Program-made: the position numbers and the translations under genes
The notes under the pieces: generated by a model
The model's input: only the letters and a program-made list of their open reading frames with translations
The model's database searches: none
Told to the model about the DNA's origin: nothing
Part shown: in pieces, positions 1-8,200 of the stretch
How positions within the stretch are numbered: position 1 is the stretch's first letter
Layout of the letters: each line of letters begins with the position of its first letter
Assembly: GCA_026401075.1 (NCBI GenBank)
Contig: JAPLNQ010000168.1
Location: 1 to 36,841, forward strand
Reading direction: 5' to 3'
Source: Planctomycetia bacterium
Lineage (GTDB): Bacteria > Planctomycetota > Planctomycetia > Pirellulales > UBA1268
Length of the DNA: 36,841 nt

Positions 1-935
1 TCGACGTATTTCTTCACGTTGCCGCCATCAGCCCCGATCTTCTCGAGCATCTCGACACAGGCCTGATTGGCACCACCGTGGAGCGGGCCCCAGAGGGCGG
101 AGATGCCGGCGGAGATGCTGGCGAAGAGGTTGGCGTCACTCGACCCGACCATTCGGACCGTGGACGTGGAGCAGTTCTGCTCGTGGTCGGCGTGTACGAT
201 CAAGAGCATGTCGAGCGCATCGGCGAAGTCGGGATCGCAGCGGTATTCCTCGCACGGCACGGCGAACATCATCTGCAGAAAGTTTTCACAGTAGGCGAGG
301 TCGTTCCGCGGATAGATCAGCGGTTGCCCGATCGACTTCTTATGGCTGTAGGCCGCGATGGTGGGGAGCTTCGCCAGAAGACGATGCACACTCACCTCGA
401 CCTGCCGCGGATCGCGGACGTCGAGCGAGTCCTGATAGAATGTGGAGAGGGCGCCCACCACGCTACCCAGAATCGCCATCGGATGCGCGTCACGGGGAAA
501 CCCGTTGTAGAAGCTGCGCATGTCTTCGTGGATCATGGTGTGGTGCGAGAGCGCCGTCCGGAAGCCATCGAGCTCGACGGTGTTGGGCAGATTGCCGTAG
601 ATGAGCAGATAGGCCACCTCGACGAAGTCGCACTTCTCCGCCAACACCTCGATCGGATAGCCACGGTAGCGCAGGATTCCCTTCTCGCCATCGAGAAACG
701 TGATCGCGCTGGTGGTCGAGCCGGTGTTGACGAAACCCTCGTCGAGCGTGATGGCACCGGTGGCGCTGCGCAGCTTGGCAATGTCGATGCCCTGCTCTCC
801 CTCGGTTCCGATAACCACCGGAAATTCCGTGGTGCGGCCATTGATTTCCAGCCGGGCGGTGCCATCGAACTTGGCATTCGGCCACGGTGGAACGGGGGCG
901 GCGGATGAAACGGGGGGGTTCTGTGGAGCACTCAT
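1..935 (-). CDS. gltA: Citrate synthase, 3' end outside window
   Basis: Condenses oxaloacetate and acetyl-CoA to citrate, the entry step of the TCA cycle, in the cytoplasm. About 311 residues are visible. The protein opens with a Pro-rich segment and a beta-rich N-terminal part (ARLEINGRTTEFPVVIG), then the EGFVNTGSTTSAIT and LRYRGYPIEVLA motifs typical of type II (hexameric) citrate synthases. Two catalytic-site segments are present, HADHEQNCSTSTVR and GPLHGGANQA, each with its family histidine. The catalytic aspartate region lies beyond position 1. The ATG at 935 is chosen because AAGGAGAG stands a proper distance upstream and residues MSAPQNPP lead straight into the family N-terminus. The next gene on this strand ends at 1056, leaving a 120-bp gap. 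The family call is secure; the C-terminus cannot be judged. Confidence 0.95.
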   Translation of the reverse strand, partial: MSAPQNPPVSSAAPVPPWPNAKFDGTARLEINGRTTEFPVVIGTEGEQGIDIAKLRSATGAITLDEGFVNTGSTTSAITFLDGEKGILRYRGYPIEVLAEKCDFVEVAYLLIYGNLPNTVELDGFRTALSHHTMIHEDMRSFYNGFPRDAHPMAILGSVVGALSTFYQDSLDVRDPRQVEVSVHRLLAKLPTIAAYSHKKSIGQPLIYPRNDLAYCENFLQMMFAVPCEEYRCDPDFADALDMLLIVHADHEQNCSTSTVRMVGSSDANLFASISAGISALWGPLHGGANQACVEMLEKIGADGGNVKKYV

Positions 936-1055
936 GGGGCCAATCTCTCCTTGGCGATGGGGTAGCCGGAGCGCCAGACGCAAGCATCCGCCGGAGGCGG
1001 CAGTCTAGCCCGCTCCGCACGGGTCGGCAATCGCCGCGGAAGCTGCGGCCAACCA

Positions 1056-2495
1056 TCACCGCGTCGTGCGGGGCTGGCTCGCGGTCTGCGCCGCAGCCTG
1101 CGACGAGCCACCGGGCTCGTCGTCGAAAATTGTCCAGACGGGAGTGCGGTCACGAACCGTGGTAAGGTACTCATCCATCTGGCGTTTACGACGATCGTCC
1201 TGGAGTTTCCCGCGAATCTCCACCTGCGCCTCGATGAAGGCTACGCGACCGGCATCCGTCCTCTCGGTCACACGCACGATGTGCAAGGCCGAGCCATCGT
1301 CGAGAATCGCGCTCAACTGGCCGACGGGCAGCGTGAACACCGCCTCGTCGACGACCTTCGACACGAGGCTTCCCTTGGTCGTCCAGTCAAAGCTGCCGCC
1401 GGTCGCCGCCGTCGGCCCCTCGGAACGGGCACGGGCGATGTCCGCGAAAGGCTTGCCCTGCATCACCTCGTTGCCCATGCCCGCCAGCATGGTCCAGGCC
1501 TGACCACGAGGCCGGCTGGCCGTGATCTTCACCGTCAGCTGTTCGAACCGAACCTTGGCGGGATAGTCGTATTCCGCCAAGTGATTTTGGTACCAGGCGA
1601 TCATCTCCGCATGCGGAATCTCCCCGTCATTGACCACCTTCTGCTGGATCCATTGCTGCGCGAGGGCCCGCTCGAAAAATGTCTTTCGGATGCGGTCAAG
1701 CGACTGTCCCCGCGACCGTAGGAGCTGGTCGTATTCGAGGCCACTGGCTACGCCCGCATCGCTGACCAGTCGGGGCAGTTGCTGCTGGTCGAACGCCTCG
1801 TTGACCTTCTTCTCGATCTCCGGCAGGCGTTCCTCGGGAATCGTCCGACATGCATCGACGTAGACGATCAACGACTCGACGTGCTGTTTGATCACCTGAC
1901 GACAGATTTGCGTCTTCAGTTCGCGGATCTGCTCCGGCGTGAGCCCCCCCGATACCTTGTCCAACCAGGCCAGCGCCGTGGGCGTGAGCAGGTCGCCTTC
2001 CAGAACGACCTGGGGACCGACCCGGGCGACCACCCGGGCGTTGTCCAGCGACTGCATGCCCGCGGGCTGCTCCGAGCCGGCCGAGCCAGCCGGCAGCGTC
2101 TCCTCGAAGCCGGCCTGGATGACACCCGACCTCCCCGTCACCTTCGCGTCGGACTTGTTTGTCGGGATCGCAACCGGCTCCAGTGGCCCGCCGGGATTGG
2201 GGAGGATGCTCGACAGCACATGGTTTTCCTTGCCTTGCTTCGGCTCTCCCGTGCCGCCGGGCCAGCCCTCGGGCCGCGACAGGGCCTTGGGCACGTGGGG
2301 CATCTGTCCCGGCCCGACCAGACTGCGGGCGGCGGGGGCCGAGGCGGCCGGCGGCGCAGTGCCGCCAGCGGCCGCGTCGTCAAATGGCCCTGACAGGTTT
2401 TGGGCCGACGCGGCACCGGCCGAGAGCAGGACAACCGCGCAGCATCCCCATGGAAGTCTGCTGCGGGCATGAATGTGGCGGCCGGGATGGAGCAT
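1056..2495 (-). CDS. Exported PpiC/SurA-type peptidyl-prolyl isomerase
   Basis: Probable envelope foldase that isomerises Xaa-Pro bonds in exported proteins. The product is about 479 aa. A signal peptide covers roughly residues 10-33 (RLPWGCCAVVLLSAGAASAQ). A Pro/Ala/Gly-rich linker follows to about residue 140, then a SurA_N-like helical region from ARVGPQVVLEGDLL, and a parvulin (rotamase) domain at about residues 305-415. The rotamase shows VRFEQLTVKI, the GKPFADIARARSEGP block, a GGSFDWTTKGSL turn and LPVGQLSAIL. The tail is Gly/Ser/Ala/Gln-rich. The start is ambiguous: GTG at 2498 is followed directly by ATG at 2495, and neither has a strong ribosome binding site; I chose the ATG. It lies 47 bp after mfd on the same strand, so co-transcription is possible. 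Functional equivalence to E. coli SurA is inference. Confidence 0.85.
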   Translation of the reverse strand: MLHPGRHIHARSRLPWGCCAVVLLSAGAASAQNLSGPFDDAAAGGTAPPAASAPAARSLVGPGQMPHVPKALSRPEGWPGGTGEPKQGKENHVLSSILPNPGGPLEPVAIPTNKSDAKVTGRSGVIQAGFEETLPAGSAGSEQPAGMQSLDNARVVARVGPQVVLEGDLLTPTALAWLDKVSGGLTPEQIRELKTQICRQVIKQHVESLIVYVDACRTIPEERLPEIEKKVNEAFDQQQLPRLVSDAGVASGLEYDQLLRSRGQSLDRIRKTFFERALAQQWIQQKVVNDGEIPHAEMIAWYQNHLAEYDYPAKVRFEQLTVKITASRPRGQAWTMLAGMGNEVMQGKPFADIARARSEGPTAATGGSFDWTTKGSLVSKVVDEAVFTLPVGQLSAILDDGSALHIVRVTERTDAGRVAFIEAQVEIRGKLQDDRRKRQMDEYLTTVRDRTPVWTIFDDEPGGSSQAAAQTASQPRTTR

Positions 2496-2542
2496 CACGG
2501 TCTCGGTCGGAAATGTCCCGAAGCCCGCCGAGCGGCCGGCGG

Positions 2543-5500
2543 TTACGTGCGCGGTTTGGTCGCGACGGGGCGGGGACTATAGGGACGCCCGCGAGCGGGC
2601 CGCAAGAGCGTCCTGGCCGTTGCCAAGAGCCTGTCAGGATCGTCACAAATCCGCTGGTCTAACGGTACCACGGCACTTTTTTCACCTACGATGCGCAGCG
2701 TCTTCCCCCCAGCCTGCCAGGCCACCCGCAGCCGTTGGATGGCCTTCAGGTCGTGATGGCCGATCATGAGCATGCCTGGTTGCCGGGTGATGGAATCGAT
2801 GCCGTGGGCCGCGGCGGCGACCCGCAGTCGGGCAAACTCTAGCATCCTGGTCACCTCCGCCGGCAAGGGGCCGAACCGATCGACCAGTTCCGCCGCCAGG
2901 TCGTCGACCTGGCCTTCGTCCGTCACCCGCGACAGCCGGCGGTAGACATCGATCTTGGCGCGGAAGTCGGGGATGAAGTCGCGTGGCAGCCAGGCGGCAC
3001 CGGGCAGATCGATGGTCACCGGCGGCGGCTCGGCCGGTGGCATCGCCTTGAGCCCGCGGACCGCCTGCTCGAGCAGCCGGCAGTAGAGCTCGTACCCGAC
3101 CGTGGCGATATGGCCGCTCTGCTGCGTGCCGAGCAGGTTGCCTGCGCCACGGATCTCGAGGTCGCGCATCGCCAGCGAGAAGCCGGCGCCCATGCTGGTG
3201 AACTCCTGGATCGCGCGGAGCCGCTTGGCCGCGGTGCTCGTCAGCGTGGCGGTCTCGTCGACGAGCAGATGGCAGTAGGCACGGTGGTGCGACCGGCCGA
3301 CGCGGCCGCGCAGTTGATGCAGATCGGCCAGCCCGTAGGTGTCGGCCTCGTCAATGAAGATGGTGTTCGCCCGCGGGATGTCGAGGCCGCTCTCGATGAT
3401 CGTGGTGGCCAGCAAGATGTCGGCCCTCCCGGCGACGAAGGCCAGCATGACCTCCTCCAACTCCGACTCGGAGAGCCGGCCGTGCGCGATGACGATCGTC
3501 GCCTCGGGCACGATCTGGGAGAGCCTGTGCTGCACCTTTTGGATGTCGTGGATGCGGTTGTGCACGAAGAACACCTGCCCGCCCCTCGCAAGCTCCCGGT
3601 CGATCGCGGTGCGAATGAGCCGCCCATCCCAGCGGGCCACGCGGGTCTCGACCGCGATGCGGTTGGCGGGTGGCGTGGTGAGGTTGGAGATGTCGCGGAT
3701 GCCGAGCATCGCCATGTGGAGCGTCCGCGGGATCGGCGTAGCGGTCATCGTCAGCACGTCCACGCTCGCACGCAGCGCCTTAAGCCTCTCCTTGACGTCC
3801 ACGCCGAATCGCTGCTCCTCGTCGACGACCACGAGCCCCAGGTTGGCAAAATGGATGTCGGCCTGAGCGAGCCGATGTGTGCCGATGACGATGTCGACGG
3901 TACCACGCGCGAGTCCTTCCAACGTGTCTCGCTCTTCCTTTGTGCCGGTGAGCCGAGAGAGTGCCCGGATGGTGAAGGGGAACTCGGAAAACCTCGCCGT
4001 GAACGTGCGGCGATGCTGCTCGGCCAGCACCGTTGTCGGCACGAGCACGGCCGCCTGTGCCCCCGCCTCGGCCACTTTGAAGGCCGCCCGCATCGCCAAC
4101 TCCGTCTTGCCAAAGCCGACGTCGCCACAGAGCAATCGGTCCATCGGCCGCGGCCGCTCGAGGTCGGCGCGGATCGCCTCGATCGCCGTGAGTTGGTCCG
4201 GCGTCTCGTCGAAAGGAAACGAGTCCTCAAAGCTCCGCTGCCAGGGCGTGTCGGGCGGGAAGGCCACGCCGGGGCGGCTCTCCCGCCGGGCCTGCAGTTG
4301 GATCATCTCGGCGGCCATGTCGGCGACGGCCCGCTCGACCGCAGCCTTCTGCCGTTCCCAGAGGCCACCGCCAACCTTCGCGAGTCTGGGGGCGAGCTTG
4401 GTGCCTCCCACGTATTTCTGCACCAGCTCGATGCAGGACGCCGGCACATAGACCCGCGTGCTCTCCGCAAACTCGATCTCGAGAAACTCTTCCGTACGGC
4501 CATGCTTTTCGAGTAACTTGAGGCCCTTGTAACGGCCGATGCCGTGGGCCACGTGCACGACATAATCCCCCTCGTGAAGATCGAGGAAGGTGTCGATCGC
4601 CCGCGAGAGCCGCTGCTTCGCCGGCCGCGACGTCGCCACATCCTCGCGACGGAAAAGTTCTGCGCTCGAGATCAGCACGATCTTTTCCGGCACAAGACGG
4701 AAGCCTCCCGAGAGGTGGCCCCGGGCGAAGTGCAGCCGGCCCGAACGCGCCGGCGCACACTCGGCCAGCAGCTCCCGGAGCCGCTTTTCCTCGGCATCGG
4801 TCGGCGCGACCACCCACACCTCCTGATCCTTGCCGACCGTTTCCAATTCCTCGCGGACCCGGTCGAGCACGCCGGTGAACCGCTCCACGCTCTCGATGGC
4901 CAAGAGCGCCGTCGACTCGAGGCTCGACGGCGCCACGGCGGAGAGCGTCACCGACGGGAATCGGTAGATCTTGGCGAACACGTCGGCTGGATCCGCGACC
5001 GGCGACGAACCACCCGCCTCGGAGGTGGCATCGGTCAGGAGTTGGTGCGCTCGGGCTGCTTCCTCGGCAATCTCGCCGGGCTCGACGAGGGCCCACCACG
5101 AGCCAGCAGGCACGATGTCGGCCAGTTGTGTCCGCCGCACCGGCAGGCCACCCGTGCCCGATGCATCCCGCACCCGTTCATCCCGCACGAGGGCCGTAAG
5201 GTCGATGGCATCAAGCGAGTCAACGCTCCGCTGGCTGACGGTATCGAAGGTGCGCAGCGACTCGATCTCATTGCCGAACAGTTCGACGCGGACGGGACGG
5301 GCCCAGTCGGTCGCGAAGAGGTCGAGGATGCCACCGCGCCGAGCGAACGTGCCGGGGGACCCGATGGCATCAGCCGGCTCCCAGCCCCGCGCCACCAGCC
5401 AGTCGGCGAGCTCTGCCGGATCGAGCCTGCCTCCCACGGTGAGGCGGCGCGTGCTGGCCTCGATCTCGCGTGGGTCGGCCAGTGGAAACAGGAGGGCCTG

Positions 5501-5920
5501 GATGGTGGTCACGATGATCCGCGGCTGTTCGGTCGGAGGGCCGATCAGTCGCTTGACCAACGCCAGTCGCTCCGCCGCAGTGGGATCAGTGGCCGAAGTC
5601 GCCTCACTAAAGTCTTCCAACGCCGGAAGGAGGGAGACGCGGAACTGCGTGAACAAGCTGAGGTCGTCGAGAAAAAATTCGGCGTCGGCAGCGTGGGGCA
5701 GCACCACGACAAGGATGCCGGTGCCGTCGGTGCCGTCGACCAACGCCTGCGTGAGAGCGGCGGCCGTCAGCGCAGACGCCGATCCCCAGGTTCCGCCGAT
5801 CGTGCCGCCGTGTCCCGCTCGGAGACTGGCGACCACCTCGGCGAACCCGTTGTGCGTTTCGAGCGTGTCGGCAAGGCCGAGCAATCGCCCGGCCGGCCCT
5901 GAAACCGTGGAATCAGACAC
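2543..5920 (-). CDS. mfd: Transcription-repair coupling factor Mfd
   Basis: ATP-dependent translocase that removes RNA polymerase stalled at DNA lesions and recruits UvrA for nucleotide excision repair. At 1125 aa it is close to normal Mfd length. Domains in order are a UvrB-like N-terminus (WARPVRVELFGNEIESLR), a CarD-like RNA polymerase-interaction domain at about 450-515 (EGDYVVHVAHGIGRYKGL), Walker A GDVGFGKTE near 598, the DEEQRFGV box near 700, TATPIPRTL, and helicase motifs V-VI near 860 (IIESGLDIPRANT, QLRGRVGRS). A C-terminal UvrA-interacting domain ends at ATKPRT. The start codon is GTG at 5920 and no clear ribosome binding site precedes it. TATTAC lies about 16 bp upstream and resembles a -10 box, so the mRNA may be nearly leaderless; that part is inference. 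Confidence 0.97.
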   Translation of the reverse strand: MSDSTVSGPAGRLLGLADTLETHNGFAEVVASLRAGHGGTIGGTWGSASALTAAALTQALVDGTDGTGILVVVLPHAADAEFFLDDLSLFTQFRVSLLPALEDFSEATSATDPTAAERLALVKRLIGPPTEQPRIIVTTIQALLFPLADPREIEASTRRLTVGGRLDPAELADWLVARGWEPADAIGSPGTFARRGGILDLFATDWARPVRVELFGNEIESLRTFDTVSQRSVDSLDAIDLTALVRDERVRDASGTGGLPVRRTQLADIVPAGSWWALVEPGEIAEEAARAHQLLTDATSEAGGSSPVADPADVFAKIYRFPSVTLSAVAPSSLESTALLAIESVERFTGVLDRVREELETVGKDQEVWVVAPTDAEEKRLRELLAECAPARSGRLHFARGHLSGGFRLVPEKIVLISSAELFRREDVATSRPAKQRLSRAIDTFLDLHEGDYVVHVAHGIGRYKGLKLLEKHGRTEEFLEIEFAESTRVYVPASCIELVQKYVGGTKLAPRLAKVGGGLWERQKAAVERAVADMAAEMIQLQARRESRPGVAFPPDTPWQRSFEDSFPFDETPDQLTAIEAIRADLERPRPMDRLLCGDVGFGKTELAMRAAFKVAEAGAQAAVLVPTTVLAEQHRRTFTARFSEFPFTIRALSRLTGTKEERDTLEGLARGTVDIVIGTHRLAQADIHFANLGLVVVDEEQRFGVDVKERLKALRASVDVLTMTATPIPRTLHMAMLGIRDISNLTTPPANRIAVETRVARWDGRLIRTAIDRELARGGQVFFVHNRIHDIQKVQHRLSQIVPEATIVIAHGRLSESELEEVMLAFVAGRADILLATTIIESGLDIPRANTIFIDEADTYGLADLHQLRGRVGRSHHRAYCHLLVDETATLTSTAAKRLRAIQEFTSMGAGFSLAMRDLEIRGAGNLLGTQQSGHIATVGYELYCRLLEQAVRGLKAMPPAEPPPVTIDLPGAAWLPRDFIPDFRAKIDVYRRLSRVTDEGQVDDLAAELVDRFGPLPAEVTRMLEFARLRVAAAAHGIDSITRQPGMLMIGHHDLKAIQRLRVAWQAGGKTLRIVGEKSAVVPLDQRICDDPDRLLATARTLLRPARGRPYSPRPVATKPRT

Positions 5921-6002
5921 GCGAAACAGTGTAATAAAAACGAGGGCGGGCGCCCCGCTTCACGAAAAACACGACATCGTGTCAATCCTGTTCGGCACGA
6001 CA

Positions 6003-6082
6003 GTGCTGCCTCCCGTGGCGGCAAGTTTTTAACTTGTCCGTTGCCCCGGCACGGATTCCACAAGTTAAAAACTCGTGGCCAC
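6003..6082 (+). repeat. 80-bp inverted-repeat element, copy 1
   Basis: Read on the opposite strand, these 80 bp match 32911-32990 with one mismatch: 70 identical bases at 6013-6082, then one further match, one mismatch and eight matches. Inside, AGTTTTTAACTTGT (6024-6037) and ACAAGTTAAAAACT (6060-6073) form perfect 14-bp arms around a 22-nt GC-rich spacer. The outer flanks GTGGCGGC and GTGGCCAC extend the stem imperfectly. Similarity resumes farther out: CGCTTCACG, an A-rich tract and ACACG at 5956-5974 match the sequence up to 33012, with about 25 bp extra in this copy. It looks like a dispersed REP/MITE-like element; no transposase is nearby. Confidence 0.85.
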
Positions 6083-6162
6083 AAATCCAACGAGGGCGGG
6101 GCTGGTCACGTCCTGAGAGCCGGCGTTGCTCGGGCACCGATCCGCTGCGGATTGGTCGTCGT

Positions 6163-6219
6163 AGGCAGGATGCCGAAGCGCAGTCAGCATCGAGTGAGCG
6201 GAGGCAGGATACGAAAGCG
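6163..6219 (+). repeat. 18-bp imperfect direct repeat in ilvB upstream region
   Basis: AGGCAGGATGCCGAAGCG at 6163-6180 recurs as AGGCAGGATACGAAAGCG at 6202-6219, a 15/18 match with a 39-bp period. It may be part of the same repeat-rich insertion as the neighbouring inverted-repeat element, or a pair of regulator sites. Its function is unknown. Confidence 0.45.
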
Positions 6220-6231
6220 AACGTCCGGCGA

Positions 6232-6326
6232 CGGGGCGTGGCCAGCCCCGCCCGGGGCCCGGAAAAGGCGCCGTAATCGGCAAATTCTCCGAAAAATCGA
6301 CCCCTGACGCGGCCGGCCATTTTTCG
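6232..6326 (+). promoter_or_regulatory. Possible structured leader of ilvB (two hairpins)
   Basis: CGGGGC (6232-6237) pairs with GCCCCG (6245-6250) across a 7-nt loop. CGAAAAAT (6290-6297) pairs with ATTTTTCG (6319-6326) across a 21-nt loop containing the palindrome GGCCGGCC; T-rich sequence (TGTATTTTTG) follows about 60 bp before the ilvB start. The second hairpin could act in attenuation or termination. No leader peptide rich in Leu, Val or Ile codons is evident, so this is a weak call. Confidence 0.3.
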
Positions 6327-6378
6327 TGTATTTTTGAGGGTAGCAATCCGGCTGCCGCCCGACCGTCCAGTCCACACC

Positions 6379-6385
6379 AGAGGAG
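6379..6385 (+). promoter_or_regulatory. Ribosome binding site of ilvB
   Basis: AGAGGAG ends 8 nt before the ATG at 6394. It fixes the ilvB start there rather than at an in-frame codon at 6334, whose extra 20 residues are Arg/Pro-rich and do not resemble the family. Confidence 0.75.
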
Positions 6386-6393
6386 TCCACCCC

Positions 6394-8166
6394 ATGGCCA
6401 CCGTCTCCCGACCCCGCGCCTCCGAAGCCTTCGTCAGCGGTGCCGACGTGGTTATTGAGTCGCTGATCCGCCATGGTGTGGACGTGATCTTCGCCTATCC
6501 GGGCGGTGCCAGCATGCCGCTGCACCAGGCGCTCACCCGCGCCGCAGACCGACTGCGGACGATCCTTCCACGGCACGAGCAGGGCGGCGGCTTCGCGGCC
6601 CAGGGCTACGCGCGGACGACTGGAAAGCCGGGTGTCTGCATGGCCACCAGTGGCCCCGGTGCGCTCAACCTCGTCACGGCGATCGCCGACGCGAAGATGG
6701 ACAGCGTTCCGATGGTTGCGCTCACCGGCCAGGTGAGCACGAGCGTGATCGGAACAGACGCCTTTCAGGAGACGCCGATCGTTGAAGTCTGTCGCGGCAT
6801 CACCAAACATCACTATCTGGTGACCGACGCCAACGACATCACCCGGGTGATGCGGGAGGCATTCCATATTGCCACCACGGGGCGACCCGGCCCCGTGCTG
6901 GTCGACCTTCCGAAAAACGTTCAGCTCGCGCAAATCGTGCCCGACTACGATGCGCCGATGAATCTGCCCGGCTATCACCCCGACGTGCGGAAGCCGCATG
7001 CGGAGCAGATCGCCCAAGTGGCTGCCGCCATCAAGCGGGCCAAGCGGCCCGTGATCTACGCCGGTGGCGGTGTGATCGCGGCAGACGCCTCCGCCGAACT
7101 CCGCGAACTCGTGCGGCTGACCGGCATCCCGGTCACGATGACCCTTCTGGGACTCGGGGCGTTTCCGGGCGACGATCCGCGGAGTCTGGACATGCTCGGC
7201 ATGCACGGCAGCGTCTACGCCAACCAGGCCGTCGATCAGGCCGACCTGTTGATCGCAGTGGGCGTGCGGTTCGATGACCGGGTGACGGGCAAGGTGTCGG
7301 AATTCGCCCAGCACGGCTTCATCGTGCACATCGACATCGATCCCTCGGAGATCAACAAGAACAAGCTCGTCCACGTGCCGATCGTGGCCGACGTGAAGGA
7401 GACTTTGGCACAACTCAACGCGACCGTGGAGCCACCTGCGGCGCCGCTCGACGCATGGTATGCACAGATCAATGAGTGGAAGCGGGAGGATCCGTTTTCC
7501 TACGATCGTTCTTTCCCCGGCATCCTGCCGCAGCACGCCATTGCCGAACTCTCACGGCTCACGGCCGAACGCGACACGATCATCACGGTGGGCGTGGGCC
7601 AGCACCAAATGTGGTCGGCACAGTTCTACAAGTTCCGTCGCCCCAGGACGTGGCTCTCCTCGAGTGGCCTGGGCACGATGGGATTCGGACTGCCGGCGGC
7701 GATGGGGGCCAAGGTCGCCCATCCAGAGTCGCTCGTTGTCGACATCGATGGAGACGGCAGCATCCTCATGAACATCCAGGAGTTCGCCACCTGCCACTGT
7801 GAAAACATCGCCGTCAAGGTGCTGCTCCTCAACAACCAGCACCTCGGCATGGTGGTGCAGTGGGAGGACCGGTTCCACAAGGGAAACCGTGCCCACACCT
7901 ACCTCGGCCCCATCGGGAATCCCGAATCCTCCGGGCAGGGCAACGGCATCTCGCCGGAGGCGCGCTATCCGGACTTCGTGCAAATTGCGAAGGGATTCGG
8001 CTGGCAGGCCGAGACGGTCGCGGACCGGAGCGATCTCGAGGCGGCGCTCATTCGGCTGATCGACTTCCCGGGCCCGGCGCTGCTCGATGTGCAGGTTCCC
8101 TATCAGGAGCAGGTGCTGCCGATGATTCCGTCGGGCGGCACCGTCCGTGACCTGATCAAGCGGTAG
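6394..8166 (+). CDS. ilvB: Acetolactate synthase large (catalytic) subunit
   Basis: ThDP-dependent enzyme that condenses two pyruvates, or pyruvate and 2-oxobutyrate, in the first common step of Val/Ile/Leu synthesis; cytoplasmic. The product is 590 aa, normal length. The N-terminal ThDP-binding domain has the catalytic Glu in [15 protein letters not shown] near residue 60 and the [15 protein letters not shown] block. The middle FAD-type domain contains [10 protein letters not shown] and [12 protein letters not shown]. The C-terminal domain carries the GDGSILMN...NN ThDP/Mg motif near 450. Residues [11 protein letters not shown] match acetohydroxyacid synthases rather than pyruvate oxidase or glyoxylate carboligase. 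No regulatory subunit gene (ilvN/ilvH) or ilvC follows; the next gene is convergent and ends 34 bp away. It is transcribed divergently from mfd. Confidence 0.95.
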   Translation: MATVSRPRASEAFVSGADVVIESLIRHGVDVIFAYPGGASMPLHQALTRAADRLRTILPRHEQGGGFAAQGYARTTGKPGVCMATSGPGALNLVTAIADAKMDSVPMVALTGQVSTSVIGTDAFQETPIVEVCRGITKHHYLVTDANDITRVMREAFHIATTGRPGPVLVDLPKNVQLAQIVPDYDAPMNLPGYHPDVRKPHAEQIAQVAAAIKRAKRPVIYAGGGVIAADASAELRELVRLTGIPVTMTLLGLGAFPGDDPRSLDMLGMHGSVYANQAVDQADLLIAVGVRFDDRVTGKVSEFAQHGFIVHIDIDPSEINKNKLVHVPIVADVKETLAQLNATVEPPAAPLDAWYAQINEWKREDPFSYDRSFPGILPQHAIAELSRLTAERDTIITVGVGQHQMWSAQFYKFRRPRTWLSSSGLGTMGFGLPAAMGAKVAHPESLVVDIDGDGSILMNIQEFATCHCENIAVKVLLLNNQHLGMVVQWEDRFHKGNRAHTYLGPIGNPESSGQGNGISPEARYPDFVQIAKGFGWQAETVADRSDLEAALIRLIDFPGPALLDVQVPYQEQVLPMIPSGGTVRDLIKR

Positions 8167-8200
8167 CCGATCGCAGGGTCTCAGCTTGCAGGGTCGCAGC

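Larger units (their letters stand above)
5921..6393. other. Divergent mfd/ilvB intergenic region, 473 bp
   Basis: Non-coding stretch between the divergent starts of mfd and ilvB. It contains an 80-bp inverted-repeat element (6003-6082) whose twin lies at 32911-32990, an 18-bp imperfect direct repeat (6163-6180 and 6202-6219), a GC hairpin (6232-6250), and an 8-bp inverted repeat (6290-6297 with 6319-6326) followed by a T-rich run. Short ORFs here, for example one starting at 6034, consist of translated repeat sequence and are not convincing genes. Both promoters must lie here, but I cannot place them with confidence. Confidence 0.8.

Noticed and set aside
988-1000. CCGCC-GGA-GGCGG hairpin upstream of the citrate synthase gene
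   Set aside because: A five-bp stem without a T-run is expected by chance at this GC content.
3110-5902. Long plus-strand frames (3110-4516 and 4544-5902) opposite mfd
   Set aside because: They are shadows of a GC-rich gene: composition is dominated by Arg, Gly, Asp and His, no domain is recognisable, and mfd motifs on the other strand are intact.
6034-6307. Small ORFs inside and after the inverted-repeat element
   Set aside because: They are translations of the repeat itself (for example HGFHKLKTRGH from 6041), which reappears at the other copy; no ribosome binding site or conserved product.
6184-7536. 450-aa minus-strand frame opposite ilvB
   Set aside because: It overlaps a strongly conserved gene and shows only reverse-complement composition; no start signal.
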